From Arachis hypogaea (taxonomy: Eukaryota; Streptophyta; Magnoliopsida; Fabales; Fabaceae), in assembly GCF_003086295.3 (NCBI RefSeq), contig NC_092048.1:39122425-39186424 (forward strand): a stretch of DNA of 64,000 nucleotides, given 5' to 3'. The notes under the pieces were generated by a model that worked only from the letters and a program-made list of their open reading frames with translations, made no database searches and was not told the DNA's origin. The position numbers and the translations under genes are program-made. Below, one piece after another: positions 47,771-60,000 of this stretch (positions are counted from its first letter, which is position 1; each line of letters starts with the position of its first letter).

Positions 47771-49157
47771 TGATGAGAAAACTTTTGCGTGGTCTAGAAA
47801 TTTGCGGATAAATCCTCGTTGCAAGTGTAGTTTCTAAACCTTCAAAAGTCCTTTCATACAAATGTTTTGGTTGTCACAAGTAACAAACCCCTTTTAAATT
47901 GATAACCGAGTATTTAAACCTCGGGTCGTCTTTTCAAGGAATTGTAGGGAGGTATGTTCTTATTATTGGTTATGAGTCTTGTAAATTGGGGGTTTTAGAA
48001 AGTAAGGAAGCAGTATGTTGCATAAGAAGAATAAGATAAATAAATATCTATAAAATAAACTCTTGGCAAAGTATAAGAACTGGAAGTCCTATCCTTATCA
48101 ATTGTGATGAGAATTGGATTTTAATCCCACTTGGTCAGCCTTTACTAAACAAAGGAAAGTTAAGTGGGCTGATTGGCTTGATTCTCAAGTCCTAGTCAAC
48201 TCCTGTAGAGAGACTAGCTTTAGAGCAATCCTAGTTCAATCAGAATCTGCCAATTTCAACCTCTGTTTTATTTGACAACTCAAGCATCGCCAATTACCTT
48301 AACCAAAGCCAAGAATGTAGAAAGCTAAATTAAAATCATAAATATCTGGAATACCTCAAATAAAATACATTCAAAGTAGTAAAATCTAACATGGCAAAGT
48401 TCATAAGCCATTGAAAAAATAAATAAAAATAAAAAATCTGGGATTGAGAGTCACTCCTAAAACTAAAAGAAGTCCTAAATCCTAATCCTAAGAGAGAGGA
48501 GAGAACCTCTCTCTTTTGAAAACTACATCTACTGCTAAAATTGTGAATGTGAGAGCCTGCTTATGAATGGATGCAATCCCCCACTTTATACCCTTTAATC
48601 TGTGTTTTCTGGGCTGCGAAATGGGTCGAAAACAGCCCGAAAATCACTGGAGAAGAATTCAAACACGCTGATTTCCGCCACTGCAACGCGGCCGCATGGA
48701 TCACGCGGTCGCATCGCCTATCATCAGGGGAACTATAGCATATTATATATCAAATCGAAGCCCCGGACGTTAGCTTTCCAACACAACTGGAACCGCGTCG
48801 TTTGGACCTCTGTAGCTAAAGTTATAGCCGTTTGAGTGCGAAGAGGTCAGGCTGGACAACTTAGCAATTTCTCCAACTTCTTGTATTCCTTCCACTTTTG
48901 CATGCTTCCTTTCTATCCTCTAAGCCATTCCTGCCCTGTAATCTCTGAAATCACTTAACACACATATCAAGGCATCTAATGGTAATAAGAGAGGATTAAT
49001 AATAAGCAAATATAAGGCCAAAGAAACATGTAATCAATCATAGCACATAATTAGGAAGAAAATATAAAACCATGCAAATAGTATGAATAAGTGGGTAAAG
49101 AGTTAATAAAAACCACTCAATTGAGCACAAGATAAACCATGAAATAGTGGTTTATCA
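47771..49157 (-). repeat. 3' LTR of E2
   Basis: Plus-strand ends TGATGAGAAAAC and GTGGTTTATCA. It aligns without length change to 53930-55316. Confidence 0.92.
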
Positions 49158-49171
49158 ACCTCCCCACACTT
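49158..49171 (-). other. polypurine tract of E2
   Basis: Minus-strand AAGTGTGGGGAGGT directly before the 3' LTR. Confidence 0.85.
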
Positions 49172-51254
49172 AAACACTAGCATGTCCTCATACTAAGCTC
49201 AAGAGAAGCTATAAAGGATGAAGAATGTATGAAATGCAACCTATGAATGTAACTACATGCAGAATGTTTCCAACTACTTAGTTAAAGGTAAACAAATCCT
49301 TCAAGAGGAAATATGAACTGGATTTCACTAATTCAAATCATGAAAATGAAGTACAAATAGACTTGCAAGAAGAAAATAGCTCATGAAAGCAGGGAACAAG
49401 GAATTGAGCATCGAACCCCCACTGGTAGTGTATACACTCTAATCACTCAAGTGTTTTTAGGTTCGATTCTCTCAATTCTCTACTAACCTTGCTTTCTAAG
49501 GCTTGCTCTTCATCTAATAATCAACATAAATTTAATGCACAGATACACATATCAAGAGGTCTTTTAAGGGTTGTAATGGGGTCAGGGTCAAGGTAGGATT
49601 GTATTTGGCCAAGTGGACTAAAATCTGAATCCTTAATTAACTTAAACTTTTCCCACCTAACTTAAACAATCCATGTAATCATAATACAACATCTAACCAT
49701 CCATTAACCATGTTTTCCACATATTCATGCATTCTAATTTCAAGTACAACTCATATGCATTGTTTTCAACATTTACTTTGGGACATTTTGTCCCCTTTTT
49801 CTTATTTGCTCTTTTTCCTCTTTTCTCTTTTTTTTTTAATACATAATTTTTCTTTTTCTTTTATTTTTCTCAATGCATATGATTAAATTATTGGATGCAT
49901 GAATCATGTCCTAAACATTTTTTTCACATTTTCAGAAAATTCTAACATACTCAATTCTCAAACCAATTGTTTCCAAATTCGCTTCCCCACACTTAATTTA
50001 TGAGCACTCTCACTAGTCTAAGCTAACTAAGGATTCAAATTAAGGACATTATTGTTTTCCGCTTAGAGTTAATGATGTACTAAAGTAAAGAACAAAGGGG
50101 TATAATAGGCTCAAAGTGGTTTGCAAGGGATAATGAAGGGTTAAGGCCATATGGGTATGTAAGCTCAGTGAAACAAAGGCCTCAATCATATAAGTGCATG
50201 CATACATTAAATAATGGAAATATAGAATCAAGCAAGACAAAAATCACAATTTTAGAGAGAAAAACACACACCAAAAATAAAGTATTGGTTGATAAAATGC
50301 AACCAATCAATTAGGCTCAAAAATCTCACAGGTTTTGTGTGTTCGAGTTCTAAATCATGTTCCAATATAATATTTCTTCAAACAAGTGTAACATTAAATT
50401 TTATTCAAATTAGTGAAATACTTTAAAAGGTTTCTTGAAAAAGAAAATATTACTTTAACCAAGTGGTAAAATATGCAAAAATCAAACAAATATGCAAATA
50501 CAACAACTAATCTACAAAGAAAATTTAAACATTGGTGTTTGAGACAAGAAAGTACTAACCCATGGAGATCGGTATCGACCTCCCCACACTTAAAGATTGC
50601 ACCGTCCTCGGTGCATGCTGAGTTTTGCAGGTGGATGGGTTGTTTCAACTGATGCTTTTCTCATCAAGGAATGTGCGTAGGAACTTGTTTGTCTCTCCCA
50701 TGTGAACGTCTTCCGGTTCTCTTCCTGGTGGCCATCCTGAAAGAAAAAGGGAAGGAAAGTAACCCAAAGCAAAGATAGAAAACAAATAAAACATGGGTTG
50801 GTTAATGCCAAAAGTGAGGGTCTCAATTACATGGTAGCTACAACATGTAAGTGAGAAAATAATAGAAGCACATGGCATACTAGTGGTGCAAAATATTGCA
50901 ACAATGAGGGAGAGAGTGTGGGTAAGGAGAGATAATATAAATTCATATCAATGTAAAAGTAATACAAATATAAAAGATTAGCATTGATTTAAATAATATT
51001 ACTCAATCAGAATTAAACAAGTCACTAAGCATCAAGAAAATACCAGAAAAGATGTAACAGTTGAATAAGAATATTTGAACACCAATAATAATTTTAGAAA
51101 AATAAAATATGCAATGAATGAGAGTATGCAAATAAATTAAATAAAATAGAATGGGAGTGAGAGAAAATAAGAAAGGAAGAAGAAATAAATAACAAAAGAT
51201 AAGAGAATAAGGATTCGGAGAAGAAAAGATAAGAAAATTGGCACTAATATGGAT
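49172..51254 (-). other. long non-coding part of E2
   Basis: Counterpart of 7863-10066 in E1 and collinear with it, including the polypurine-like motif at 49983-49994, the T/C-rich run at 49795-49870 and the CTTTCAGGATGGCCACC block near 50735. No pol motif on either strand. Confidence 0.65.
50578..50591 (-). other. internal polypurine tract copy in E2
   Basis: Minus-strand AAGTGTGGGGAGGT followed by CGATACCG, identical to the terminal tract and at the place of 8580-8593 in E1. Confidence 0.6.
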
Positions 51255-51812
51255 AGGTTGTGCGATGCTGGCGACGCGGTTGCGTGGGTGACGCGGTCGC
51301 GTGGTGCGCAAATAAGGTTAGATGACGCGAACGCGTGGGGCATGCGATCGCGTGACTCGGTTTGTGTTGGTGGCGCGAGTGCAGCCTCGCGGTCGCACAA
51401 CTCTCTGTTCGAAACTTGGTATTGCCAAAATCCAGGGTGACGCGGTCGCGTGGTCGACGCGATCGCGCGGGTGGCCTTATTTCTAATATGACGCGGACGC
51501 GTGGGTGACGCGTTCGCGTGGCAGGGCTTGTGCTACTAGCACGGGTCCAGCCCAACTCCAGCTCAACTTTCGGTTGTGCACCCTTTGACGTCGAAATCCA
51601 GGTCACGCGGCCGCGTGGGGAACGCGGTCGCGTGGGAGGCCATTATTTCCCTGCGATGCGGACGCGTTAGTTACGCGGTCGCGTGGGACGAATTGTGCCA
51701 CTGGCACACCTCCAGCCTTGCTCCAGCGTGACTCTCTGTTCGTTTTTATTTTTTCTTCTCTCCTTGTGACGCGGACGCGTCGCTGATGCGGTCGCGTCGC
51801 GTGCTCGCTTTT
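51255..51812 (-). other. CG-rich block of repeated ACGCG words in E2
   Basis: Same kind and place as 7306-7862 in E1: dense GACGCG, GTCGCGTGG and GACGCGGACGCGT words in an AT-rich element. The word order is not the same as in E1, suggesting turnover of the block. Confidence 0.75.
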
Positions 51813-52017
51813 TTTTTTTAATCTGAAAAGATGCAGAATGTAGTGTTAATATGAATGTGATGCAAAACTCCAGGTTCAATATAATAAAATAAAATAAAAT
51901 TTCAAAAACAAATAAAACTAAATAGAAATGAAAAAGGACGATCATACCATGGTAGGTTGTCTCCCACCTAGCACTTTTAGTTATAGTCCTTAAGTTGGAC
52001 ATTTGGTGAGCTCCCTG

Positions 52018-53567
52018 TTATGGTGGCTTATGCTTGTATTCATCCAGGAATCTCCACCAATATTTGTATCTCCAGTAACCTCCGGGGTCCCAAACTAGGC
52101 GCAGAAAGCCTTCAAGTAAGTTAAAGCAAGTGACCAGGCCCCAAGAGTGGTGATTGATAGAATGGATTCCGGGGTCCCAGACCTTGCCTTTGCACCCGTC
52201 TTTTGGTTGAGCAATATTGTTCCCTCCGGGTAGCAAGCAGTCTGAATTCTCACGTAGGCGGCCAAACAACTTCCTAGACCCATTCAGTTGAGCTCTATAC
52301 CAACCTTTACGTTTAAACTTAAAGCTTCCAACCATGATGAACCTTGCAGGACAATGCTTACCACTAGCCATCTTCCTCTTACTCTTAATGCCACAAAGAG
52401 CTCTAAGTTGACCATCCATCTCCAGTAGCCCATATTCAAGTGGAATTAGAAAGCTAAGGGATATGAATTTTACCCACTTGAATGTTGTGAAGGATGATGG
52501 CAACTTAGGGGGAGGTATTTTTAATGAAATTGTAAGCTCCACTCCCTTGTGCTCTTTTCTGATAACTACCACCTCTTTGCAAGCTTCTTCAATTTCAACC
52601 TCTTCCTCTTGGTAGCTCTCTTTCAATTCAATCTCCTCTTCATTGCTTTCCAAGGGCATGGGAGGTTGTGCTTCTTCTTCTTGAATCTCCATCTCTTGAT
52701 CAACCTCTTCCAAGTCTTCAACTATGATATTCTTTGGAGGTTGTACACCCTCCTCAGCATCAATTTCAACCGTCTTGGAAGGAGACTCTATGACTGGACT
52801 TTCCCATGGAGGTTCTGCATCTCCTAAGTCTTCAACCAACTCTTCTTCTTGAACAATGACAGCTTCTTCTACTTGTTCTAGTATGAATTCATGCTCTGTC
52901 TTGTCCACTGGGGTTTCTGGTATCTCCTTCATGCTACGCTCTTCACTAGACTGTCCACATGGGGCTGTGGCTGATCCTTGTGTATTTAAGCGTCTAGAAG
53001 CCCATTGAATTAATGCTTGCTCCAGTTGTTGAGTGGTTGCCTGAAATCGATCCACTGTCTCCTTGAAACGATCCTTTGTCTCTTGATGCACTCGGTTATC
53101 ATAGGTAGGATCATAATGCTCTGTGATTGAAAAGGAAGTGCACTAGAGCTTGAGGGTTGATTGTTAAAGGTATTTGGTGGTCTGATTTGGGCGGCGAGAG
53201 CTCGTATAGTAGAGTTTAGATCGGTAAGTGCTCTCTCCATGGAGGTTTGGGGTGGATCTATTTATGGTTCATTTGGTTCATAAGGTGGTTGGTATAGTGG
53301 TTGAGGGTTAGGGTCATATGGAGGTGAATGGTGGTAGTTGGCTTGTGAGTGTGGTAGTTCAAAGTTGTGTTGAGGAAAGGGTTCATAGGCATATGGTGGT
53401 GGTTGTTGATAGTCCATTGGAGGTGGCTGTTGCCATGAGGGTTGATCAAATCCTTGTGGCTCCTCCCATCTTTGATTGTTCCAACCTTGATGCCTGTTCT
53501 CATTGTAATTTCTTCTTCCTGCAATATTATTGTAACCAGACTCATAGCCAAAGGGGTGAGAGTTCAT
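52018..53567 (-). pseudogene. gag-like protein of E2, broken
   Basis: Starts MNSHPFGYESGYN at 53567, with a Pro/Gln/Tyr-rich N-terminal part. A TAA at about 53259 interrupts it. The same frame goes on to about 53120 (IDPPQTSMERALTDL), then a frame slip leads into the 357-residue part (53091-52018). That part has a coiled-coil-like segment (KDRFKETVDRFQATTQQLEQ), a strongly acidic region, and a C-terminal Trp-rich domain nearly the same as in E1 (VWDPGIHS, WGLVTCFNLLEGF, WWRFLDEYKHKPP). It differs from E1 mainly in the acidic linker. The breaks differ from those in E1, so the family protein was once continuous. Confidence 0.7.
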
Positions 53568-53908
53568 AGTAGAAAATAAAAATTAAGAAAAATAAAAATA
53601 AATTGAAATTAAAAGATTATTTAAATTTTGAATTTGAAAATTAAATTTTGAAATTTGAATTTTAAATTTTTGAAATTTGAATTTTTTTTTTGAAATTAGA
53701 AATTTGAAATTTTTTTTTAAATTTGAATTTTTAAAAAATTTTTAAATTTGAATTTTGAAATTTGACTTTTGAAATAAGATAAGACAAGATAAAAATTTTA
53801 AAATAAAAAATAAAAATCAATAACCTCTTAATTTAATAAAAATAAAAATAAAAACAAATCAAAAAGCAAATATTTACAATAACCAATAATAAGGCACACG
53901 TTTGCAAT

Positions 53909-53926
53909 TCCCTGGCAACGGCGCCA
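53909..53926 (-). other. primer binding site of E2, tRNA-Asp
   Basis: Minus-strand TGGCGCCGTTGCCAGGGA, complementary to the tRNA-Asp 3' end with one mismatch relative to E1. Confidence 0.88.
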
Positions 53927-53929
53927 TTT

Positions 53930-55316
53930 TGATGAGAAAACTTTTGCGTGGTCTAGAAATTTGCGGATAAATCCTCGTTGCAAGTATAGTTTCTAAACCT
54001 TCAAAAGTCCTTTCATACAAACGTTTTGGTTGTCACAAGTAACAAACTCCTTTTAAATTGATAACCGAGTATTTAAACCTCGGGTCGTCTTCTCAAGGAA
54101 TTGCAGGGAGGTATGTTCTTATTATTGGTTATGAGTCTTGTAAATTAGGGGTTTTAGAAAGTAAGGAAGTAGTATGTTGCATAAGAAGAATAAGATAAAT
54201 AAATAATTATAAAATAAACTATTGGCAAAGTATAAGAACTGGAAGTCCTATCCTTATCAATTGTGATGAGAATTGGATTTTAATCCCACTTGGTCAGCCT
54301 TTACTAAACAAAGGAAAGTTAAGTGGGCTGATTGGCTTGATTCTCAAGTCCTAGTCAACTCCTGTGGAGAGACTAGCTTTAGAGCAATCCTAGTTCAATC
54401 AGAATCTGCCAATTTCAACCACTGTTTTATTTGACAACTCAAGCGTCGCCAATTACCTTAACCAAAGCCAAGAATGTAGAAAGCTAAATTAAAATCATAA
54501 ATATCTGGAATACCTCAAATAAAATATATTCAAAGTAGTAAAATCTAACATGGAAAAGTTCATAAGCCAATTGGAAAAATAAATAAAAATAAAGAACCTG
54601 GGATTGAAAGTCACTCCTAAAACTAAGAGAAGTCCTAAATCCTAATCTTAAGAGAGAGGAGAGAACCTCTCTCTCTTGAAAACTACATCTACTGCTAAAA
54701 TTGTGAATGTGAGAGCCTGCTTATGAATGGATGCAATCCCCACTTTATAGCCTTTAATCTGTGTTTTCTGGGCCACGAAATGGGTCGAAAACAGCCCGGA
54801 AATCGCTGGAGAAGAATTCAAACACGCTGATTTCTGCCATTGCAACGCGGCCGCATGGATCACGCGGTCGCGTCGCCTATCATCAGGGTAACTATAGCAT
54901 ATTATATATCAAATCGAAGCCCCGGACGTTAGCTTTCTAACGCAACTGGAACCGCGTCGTTTGGACCTCTGTAGCTAAAGTTATAGCCGTTTGAGTGCGA
55001 AGAGGTCAGGCTGGACAGCTTAGCAATTTCTCCAACTTCTTGTATTCCTTCTACTTTTGCATGCTTCCTTTCTATCCTCTGAGCCATTCCTGCCCTGTAA
55101 TCTCTGAAATCACTTAACACACATATCAAGGCATCTAATGGTAATAAGAGAGGATTAATAATAAGCAAATATAAGGCCAAAGAAACATGTAATCAATCAT
55201 AGCACATAATTAGGAAGGAAATATAAAACCATGCAAATAGTATGAATAAGTGGGTAAAGAGTTAATAAAAATCACTCAATTGAGCACAAGATAAACCATG
55301 AAATAGTGGTTTATCA
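53930..55316 (-). repeat. 5' LTR of E2
   Basis: 1387 bases, TG...CA on the plus strand. It is followed by ACGC, matching the four bases before 47771. Confidence 0.92.
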
Positions 55317-56279
55317 ACGCCATAGTGAGAGAGATGAGAGAGACCGAGCTCCAGGGGGGAGAGAGAGAGATACCAAGAGGAGAGAAGAACACGAGAAAAC
55401 TTGAGAAGATGAATAGGTTTCTGAAACCCAGATCAAAGAACAATTTTTGATTTTTTTTGTTTCTCATATATATATATTTTTTTGTTGTTTAAATTATTTG
55501 AAAATATAAAATTAGAAATAGTTGAATTTTAAAATCTGATTGATTTAAAAAGGTATTTTTGTCTAATCGAATAAAATAAAGATGTTTAAGACTTTTGTAA
55601 AATTAAATAAAAAAATAATTTTTATTTTTATTTAATTAAAATGGTGTTTTAGTAAAAGTAGTGATATAATATATATTTTTTTAAAAAAATTAGATGTTGA
55701 TGTGAAAAATAAATTCCATATGACTTGTTATTATTTATCCATATTTTAAACGTATCGATACATATGAATTTATTATCGTACCAAACCAAACACCTTGTTT
55801 TATAGGGTAATTTTATATCTTGGTTAAATTACTTTATTAGATCTTATAATTTTTTTAAAATATAAAGACTCAATTACATTTTATAAATTTAAAAGAATTA
55901 CAGACTGTTAGAGTAATTTTAACCTTATATTTAGAGAAAATGACAAATAGGTCCCTGACCTTTTGGCTCGTGGACATTTTCGTCCCTGAGCATTTGAAAA
56001 TACTTTTAAATCCCCAACCTTAGCAAATTTTGGACGGATGAGTCCCTCCGTGGAATTGCCTCCGCCGGACCCATCGGAGAAGTCTGATCTGGCTCCCCTG
56101 AGGATGACGTGGGACGCCTGGGTGACAGCTGGACTGCTGAGTGGAAAGCTCAAATCGAAAATTGGACAACGAAGTCCTTGCACCACTAAACTACGTCGTT
56201 TTGCCACCCTACCCTAATTCTTAAATTGATTGCCCTTCTTGCTCGAGGCCAGTGGTGAGGAGCTCAACGTTCATGAACC
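55317..56279. other. host flank of E2 and probable left end of MULE B
   Basis: 55317-55460 continues the GAGAGA-rich sequence left of E2, and 55460-55920 is AT-rich. From about 55936, GACAAATAGGTCCCTGACC and CGTCCCTGAGCATTTG lead into a GC-richer stretch ending at the GRF B start. I read this as the left terminal region of MULE B. Its right partner would lie beyond 64000, so it cannot be tested here. Confidence 0.45.
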
Positions 56280-56831
56280 ATGGCTGATAATGGAGCACCA
56301 ACAACGTCGAGAAGAAGCCACAGGGGAGTAAGAGAGGAAGATTCTGCTTCAAGCTCAGACCCTTATGTTCTTTACGACGGAGACCTCAAGGACGATGTCG
56401 CCCGGAGATGCTTCTGTGGAGTTTATGCGATTATGTATATGTCGAGGACGATTAGGAACCCAAACAGAGTCTTCCTGGGTTGCCCATTCTATAAGGTAAG
56501 ATAAGTAACCTGTGAACTTTGTTCTGTTGGAATGGTTTTACATGGTGCCTTATTTTTGGAAATTTGACAGGGTAACCAACCGCACTGCAAGTTTTTTCTT
56601 TGGGTTGATGAGCATCTTGCTAGAATTGGTCACAGTGGTTGCGTCCTCGAAAAAAGACATCTGGTTGAGAAAGAGCCAGAAGTTGTTGAAGAGGATGAGG
56701 GATTTCATCATAGGATTGCTATTATGGAGGAGAAGGTTACTATGCTGGAGAAGAAAAAAACCCCAATAGCTTGTTGTGTTGTTATTGTTGTATGTGCTGT
56801 TGTGGCTGCATTTTATATATGTAGTCACTGA
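56280..56831 (+). CDS. GRF zinc-finger protein with C-terminal membrane anchor (MULE B cargo), intact
   Basis: Two exons, 56280-56495 and 56571-56831, joined in frame across a 75-base GT-AG intron; 158 residues. After a Ser-rich N-terminus the GRF finger spans about residues 43-82: RRCFCG, then NPNRVFLGCPFY, then HCKFFLWVDEH, with all four Cys ligands. A short acidic/coiled-coil stretch (EEKVTMLEKKK, near 130) follows. A hydrophobic anchor, ACCVVIVVCAVVAAFYI, ends four residues short of the C-terminus. GRF fingers bind nucleic acids in other proteins. The role here is not known. The gene lies convergent to the MURA gene, like GRF A and like the PMD gene in MULE C, which marks it as element cargo. 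Confidence 0.82.
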
Positions 56832-57319
56832 GCAATGAATTTTAGAAATTAGAGTTGGAAAATGTCTTGTTCCTAGTTTTTTTTGTGTATTGAAACATGG
56901 TCTTTAGGGAATTTTTCTATCCTATTATCTATCTAAATAAAGTTAAAGCTATGATATCAATTGGGTGTTGAAATTATGTTATCAATATGTGAAGAAGCCT
57001 TGAATGATTGAGTAAAGTAGGCATCAAAGTTGTATACTTAACCACATAACATATATTGATAGTTTGGTAAACATCTTTGCGACAGGCACATTTTCTAAAA
57101 GCTGCCCAAAGAGAACAAATTTGCTCAAGTTTATAGTATTATGAAGCTTAACATCACAAAAGTAAGCCTCAAACACCTAACAAGATTGCAATAGTTTATA
57201 AAAGCCTAAGAGCTTCTTCAAAAAGACACTAATTCTCCCAAAAAAAACATTGTAATCACATTCAACTTTCCTAAATGCTATTACAAGGCATAGTGCGCTG
57301 CCCAAGATGTCATTTTTCT
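56832..57319. other. tail-to-tail spacer of MULE B
   Basis: About 490 AT-rich bases between the GRF B stop and the MURA B stop. No gene seen. Confidence 0.5.
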
Positions 57320-59155
57320 TCATGTCTTTGGATTGATGGATGGTGGATTAGGAATGAACTTGAACAGTCTTGTTGTTGCTGTGCTTGCTGCTGCCATTGT
57401 CTCCTTGGAAGCTACTGTACTCGGTCTTGGCCTGACTTGAGATGGTTGAGGCTGTGGGAGTGTAGGCTGACTTAGAGGTGGGAGTGACGTGGCGTAAAGT
57501 GGGGCAGGCGGCCTGAATATCTTCTGTTTGGGTCTGATCTTTGAAGTTTTTGGTTGAAATGTTTCGCGAGCTATGGATGGAACTTGGAGTAGAGGCCTAA
57601 ATGGTGTACGTCTAGTTACACGACCTGGCTGGGGTTGGTCTGCCACGGGAGTTGGAACCTGGTTGTGATACATAAGCTAGTATTCATGAGACTTAGGTAA
57701 AATAACAGTTTAAAGGGTTAACATAACACAATTACATATTAACTTACATCTGGAACCTGGATAGATGCAGCCTGGGTAGATGCAGCATGGCTAGTAGCTG
57801 CCTCGCTAGTTGGAACACTTTGGGTGTTAGGGGCATCCTGTAAGTTTAGGTTGACCATTGTTACTCATTACTATATGAATCCTGAAATATCTAACTAAAC
57901 ATAGAGATACACCAATATAGCAGATTACTAAGAATAAATACAATATTAACATCATCCTGTGGTGCTGACTGTGATAGTAGAAGAACAACTAATGACTGAC
58001 TTGTCCCACCTTTCTTCGACTTCTTGGTCTTAGGTTTCCAGTTGGGGTTAGATGGGGCACCCTTGCATGTCTTGTAATTATGTCCTTCTGACCCACATTT
58101 ACTACAAGTTACCTTAAAGGATCTCTTAAGCTTGGCACCTTGCTGCATCATAGGTTCAGCCGGATCCTTTTGTCTGTTGTGCACCTTTGGTCTACCAATT
58201 GGTCTCTTTATGATGGGAGGATCTGGTCTCAAATACTCACTCCGTGTCCAAAATTCCTGACTAGGCACCGGTTGAATAGAATATGCGTATGTTTTATGGA
58301 TTGACTCCATGCATAACCATGGGTGCACATATTCTTCTGGTTGATCATGTCTTTTCCTTATTGCTGCCACTGCATGGATACAGGGCATGCCTATAACAGA
58401 GCAACATCATGCACTTGAATTAAACGGAACCAGAAAATTCATAACAGTAAACCAAGTGAATCAGAACAGATATAACAATGCTATTAAAACTAACCAGTCA
58501 CCTGCCATTTGTTGCATGAGCAGGTTTGCTTGATGAGATCCACATCCACCTTTGTTGTCTTACGACTCACTTCGAATCTCTTTCGTTCTTCGTCACCTGT
58601 CCACTCTGCAACCCACTTGTTGCTGGGCCTAATAAGACGATCCAACCTCTTCTGCTGAACAGGTGCAAGCTTCCCAGAAATATTTTGTAGCAACTGCTTA
58701 TGCTTGACCATCCTCCGCATCAGATAGCACCTTATTTCTTCACACATTGTGAGAATAGGCTTGCTTCTGTAGTTTACAATCTTCGAGTTGAATACCTCAC
58801 ACATGTTATTTGTGAGGTTGTCCACTTTTGGTCCATGTGAGAAGTAGGCCTTCACCCAAGTTGCTAGCTCAAACTTCGATAGATACTCCCATGCACCCTG
58901 GTTGATTCGCTTCAGTTTTTCCATTTGCTCTTTAAATTCTGGTATGGTGGTGCATTTAGCACAGTTCCAAACCACCTCCCGAATATAGAGATCCTTGAAC
59001 CGGTTGATAAAATTTTTCCAAATGTGCATCACACAGTTCCGGTGATGGGCATTTGGCATAACTGCCTTCAAAGTAGGTAGCAGTCCCTGCATATCAGTTT
59101 AACAAATAAATCAAGTATTAATTCAGTCATCAAGTAATAAGTTCTAAGTTCTAAC

Positions 59156-59266
59156 CGTTTCCTCCAAGGTGACAAGGACATAAGGGTCACTGGAATCACT
59201 ATCACAAGGTTTGAGGTTAGTGCCTCTTTTGATGCGTAGTTTGATTAGACCCAGAATGTTCTCCAT
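59156..59266 (-). pseudogene. C2-domain protein first exon, captured in MURA B intron
   Basis: ATG at 59266 opens MENILGLIKLRIKRGTNL, followed by DSSDPYVLVTLEE and a GTTAG donor. This is the first half of a C2 domain in the style of plant small C2 proteins (CAR family) or ArfGAP-C2 proteins, where MEN.LGL is the usual start. It lies within the MURA B intron, only 60 bases before the distal catalytic exon, in the same orientation. No further C2 exon is visible. Confidence 0.6.
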
Positions 59267-60000
59267 TGAAAACCCACCTTTGTCTATTCGGAATTGCTAT
59301 GTGCTAATGAAACGATGAAGAATATAATAAAAAGTTGCTATCTTCTTATTATTTTTCTTATTTTTTATTTGTAACACTTACACACCCTGCACAATTTGAT
59401 TTGTTTGTGTTATTATTATATATATGAATCTGAACACTTACAACTTTGTTAAATGCAAGCATCTTAAAACAACGCACACGACAAAAAACCAATCCTCAAA
59501 CTTGGTCCACACCTAAAAAGGAATTGTCCTTTTTTTCTCTTTTTCTTGTGGTAGATAAACAAGTTACAGGGTCAATAATAATTGTCTATTTTTCCCCAGA
59601 ACACTTAGCAAATATAGTCTACTAAAACACAAACAACAAAGCGAAGAAGGTTTGGTTTGGCCATAATACACCTGCCACCACCAACCATCCCCTCCTCCCC
59701 AAGCGGAAGAGCTCAAAAACAAAAAAAAAATAATAATAATGAAAAAGTAGATTAGAGAGTATTGGGGGAAAACATTCAAGTACAGTACTATCATAAAATC
59801 CAATGCCAACCACAACTCCAACAATGATAATATAGAAGCACAAACAAAAGAAACTAAGTCATCACTTCAATCTTATATACTAGCCACCTCAATTCCCACC
59901 CATCAGGCTCTGCAAATTTCTCAAGAAAGCATTGCAAAACCTCGCACACAACAATTAATAATAAAAACAGAAAATACCAAAATAGGGAAGTTCCAATTAC
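59267..60000 (-). other. MURA B intron, between captured exons
   Basis: AT-rich sequence without a recognisable exon. It probably includes intron and flank DNA that came with the C2 and BAH exons. Confidence 0.4.

Larger units (their letters stand above)
47771..55316 (-). mobile_element. E2: second non-autonomous Ty3-type LTR element of the E1 family
   Basis: A 7546-base element on the minus strand. LTRs are 47771-49157 and 53930-55316, both 1387 bases, differing by about 7 transitions in the first 270 aligned bases. Flanks share ACGC (47767-47770 and 55317-55320). Order on the minus strand: LTR, tRNA-Asp primer site, broken gag-like region, CG-rich block, long non-coding part, polypurine tract, LTR. 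There is no pol. The LTR sequence is clearly related to E1 but much diverged, while the gag-like protein and overall plan are the same, so E1 and E2 are two subfamilies. Confidence 0.92.

Noticed and set aside
47771..55316. E1 and E2 as two ends of one large inversion
   Set aside because: Each element has its own LTR pair and target duplication and the LTRs are much diverged, so they are separate insertions in opposite orientation.
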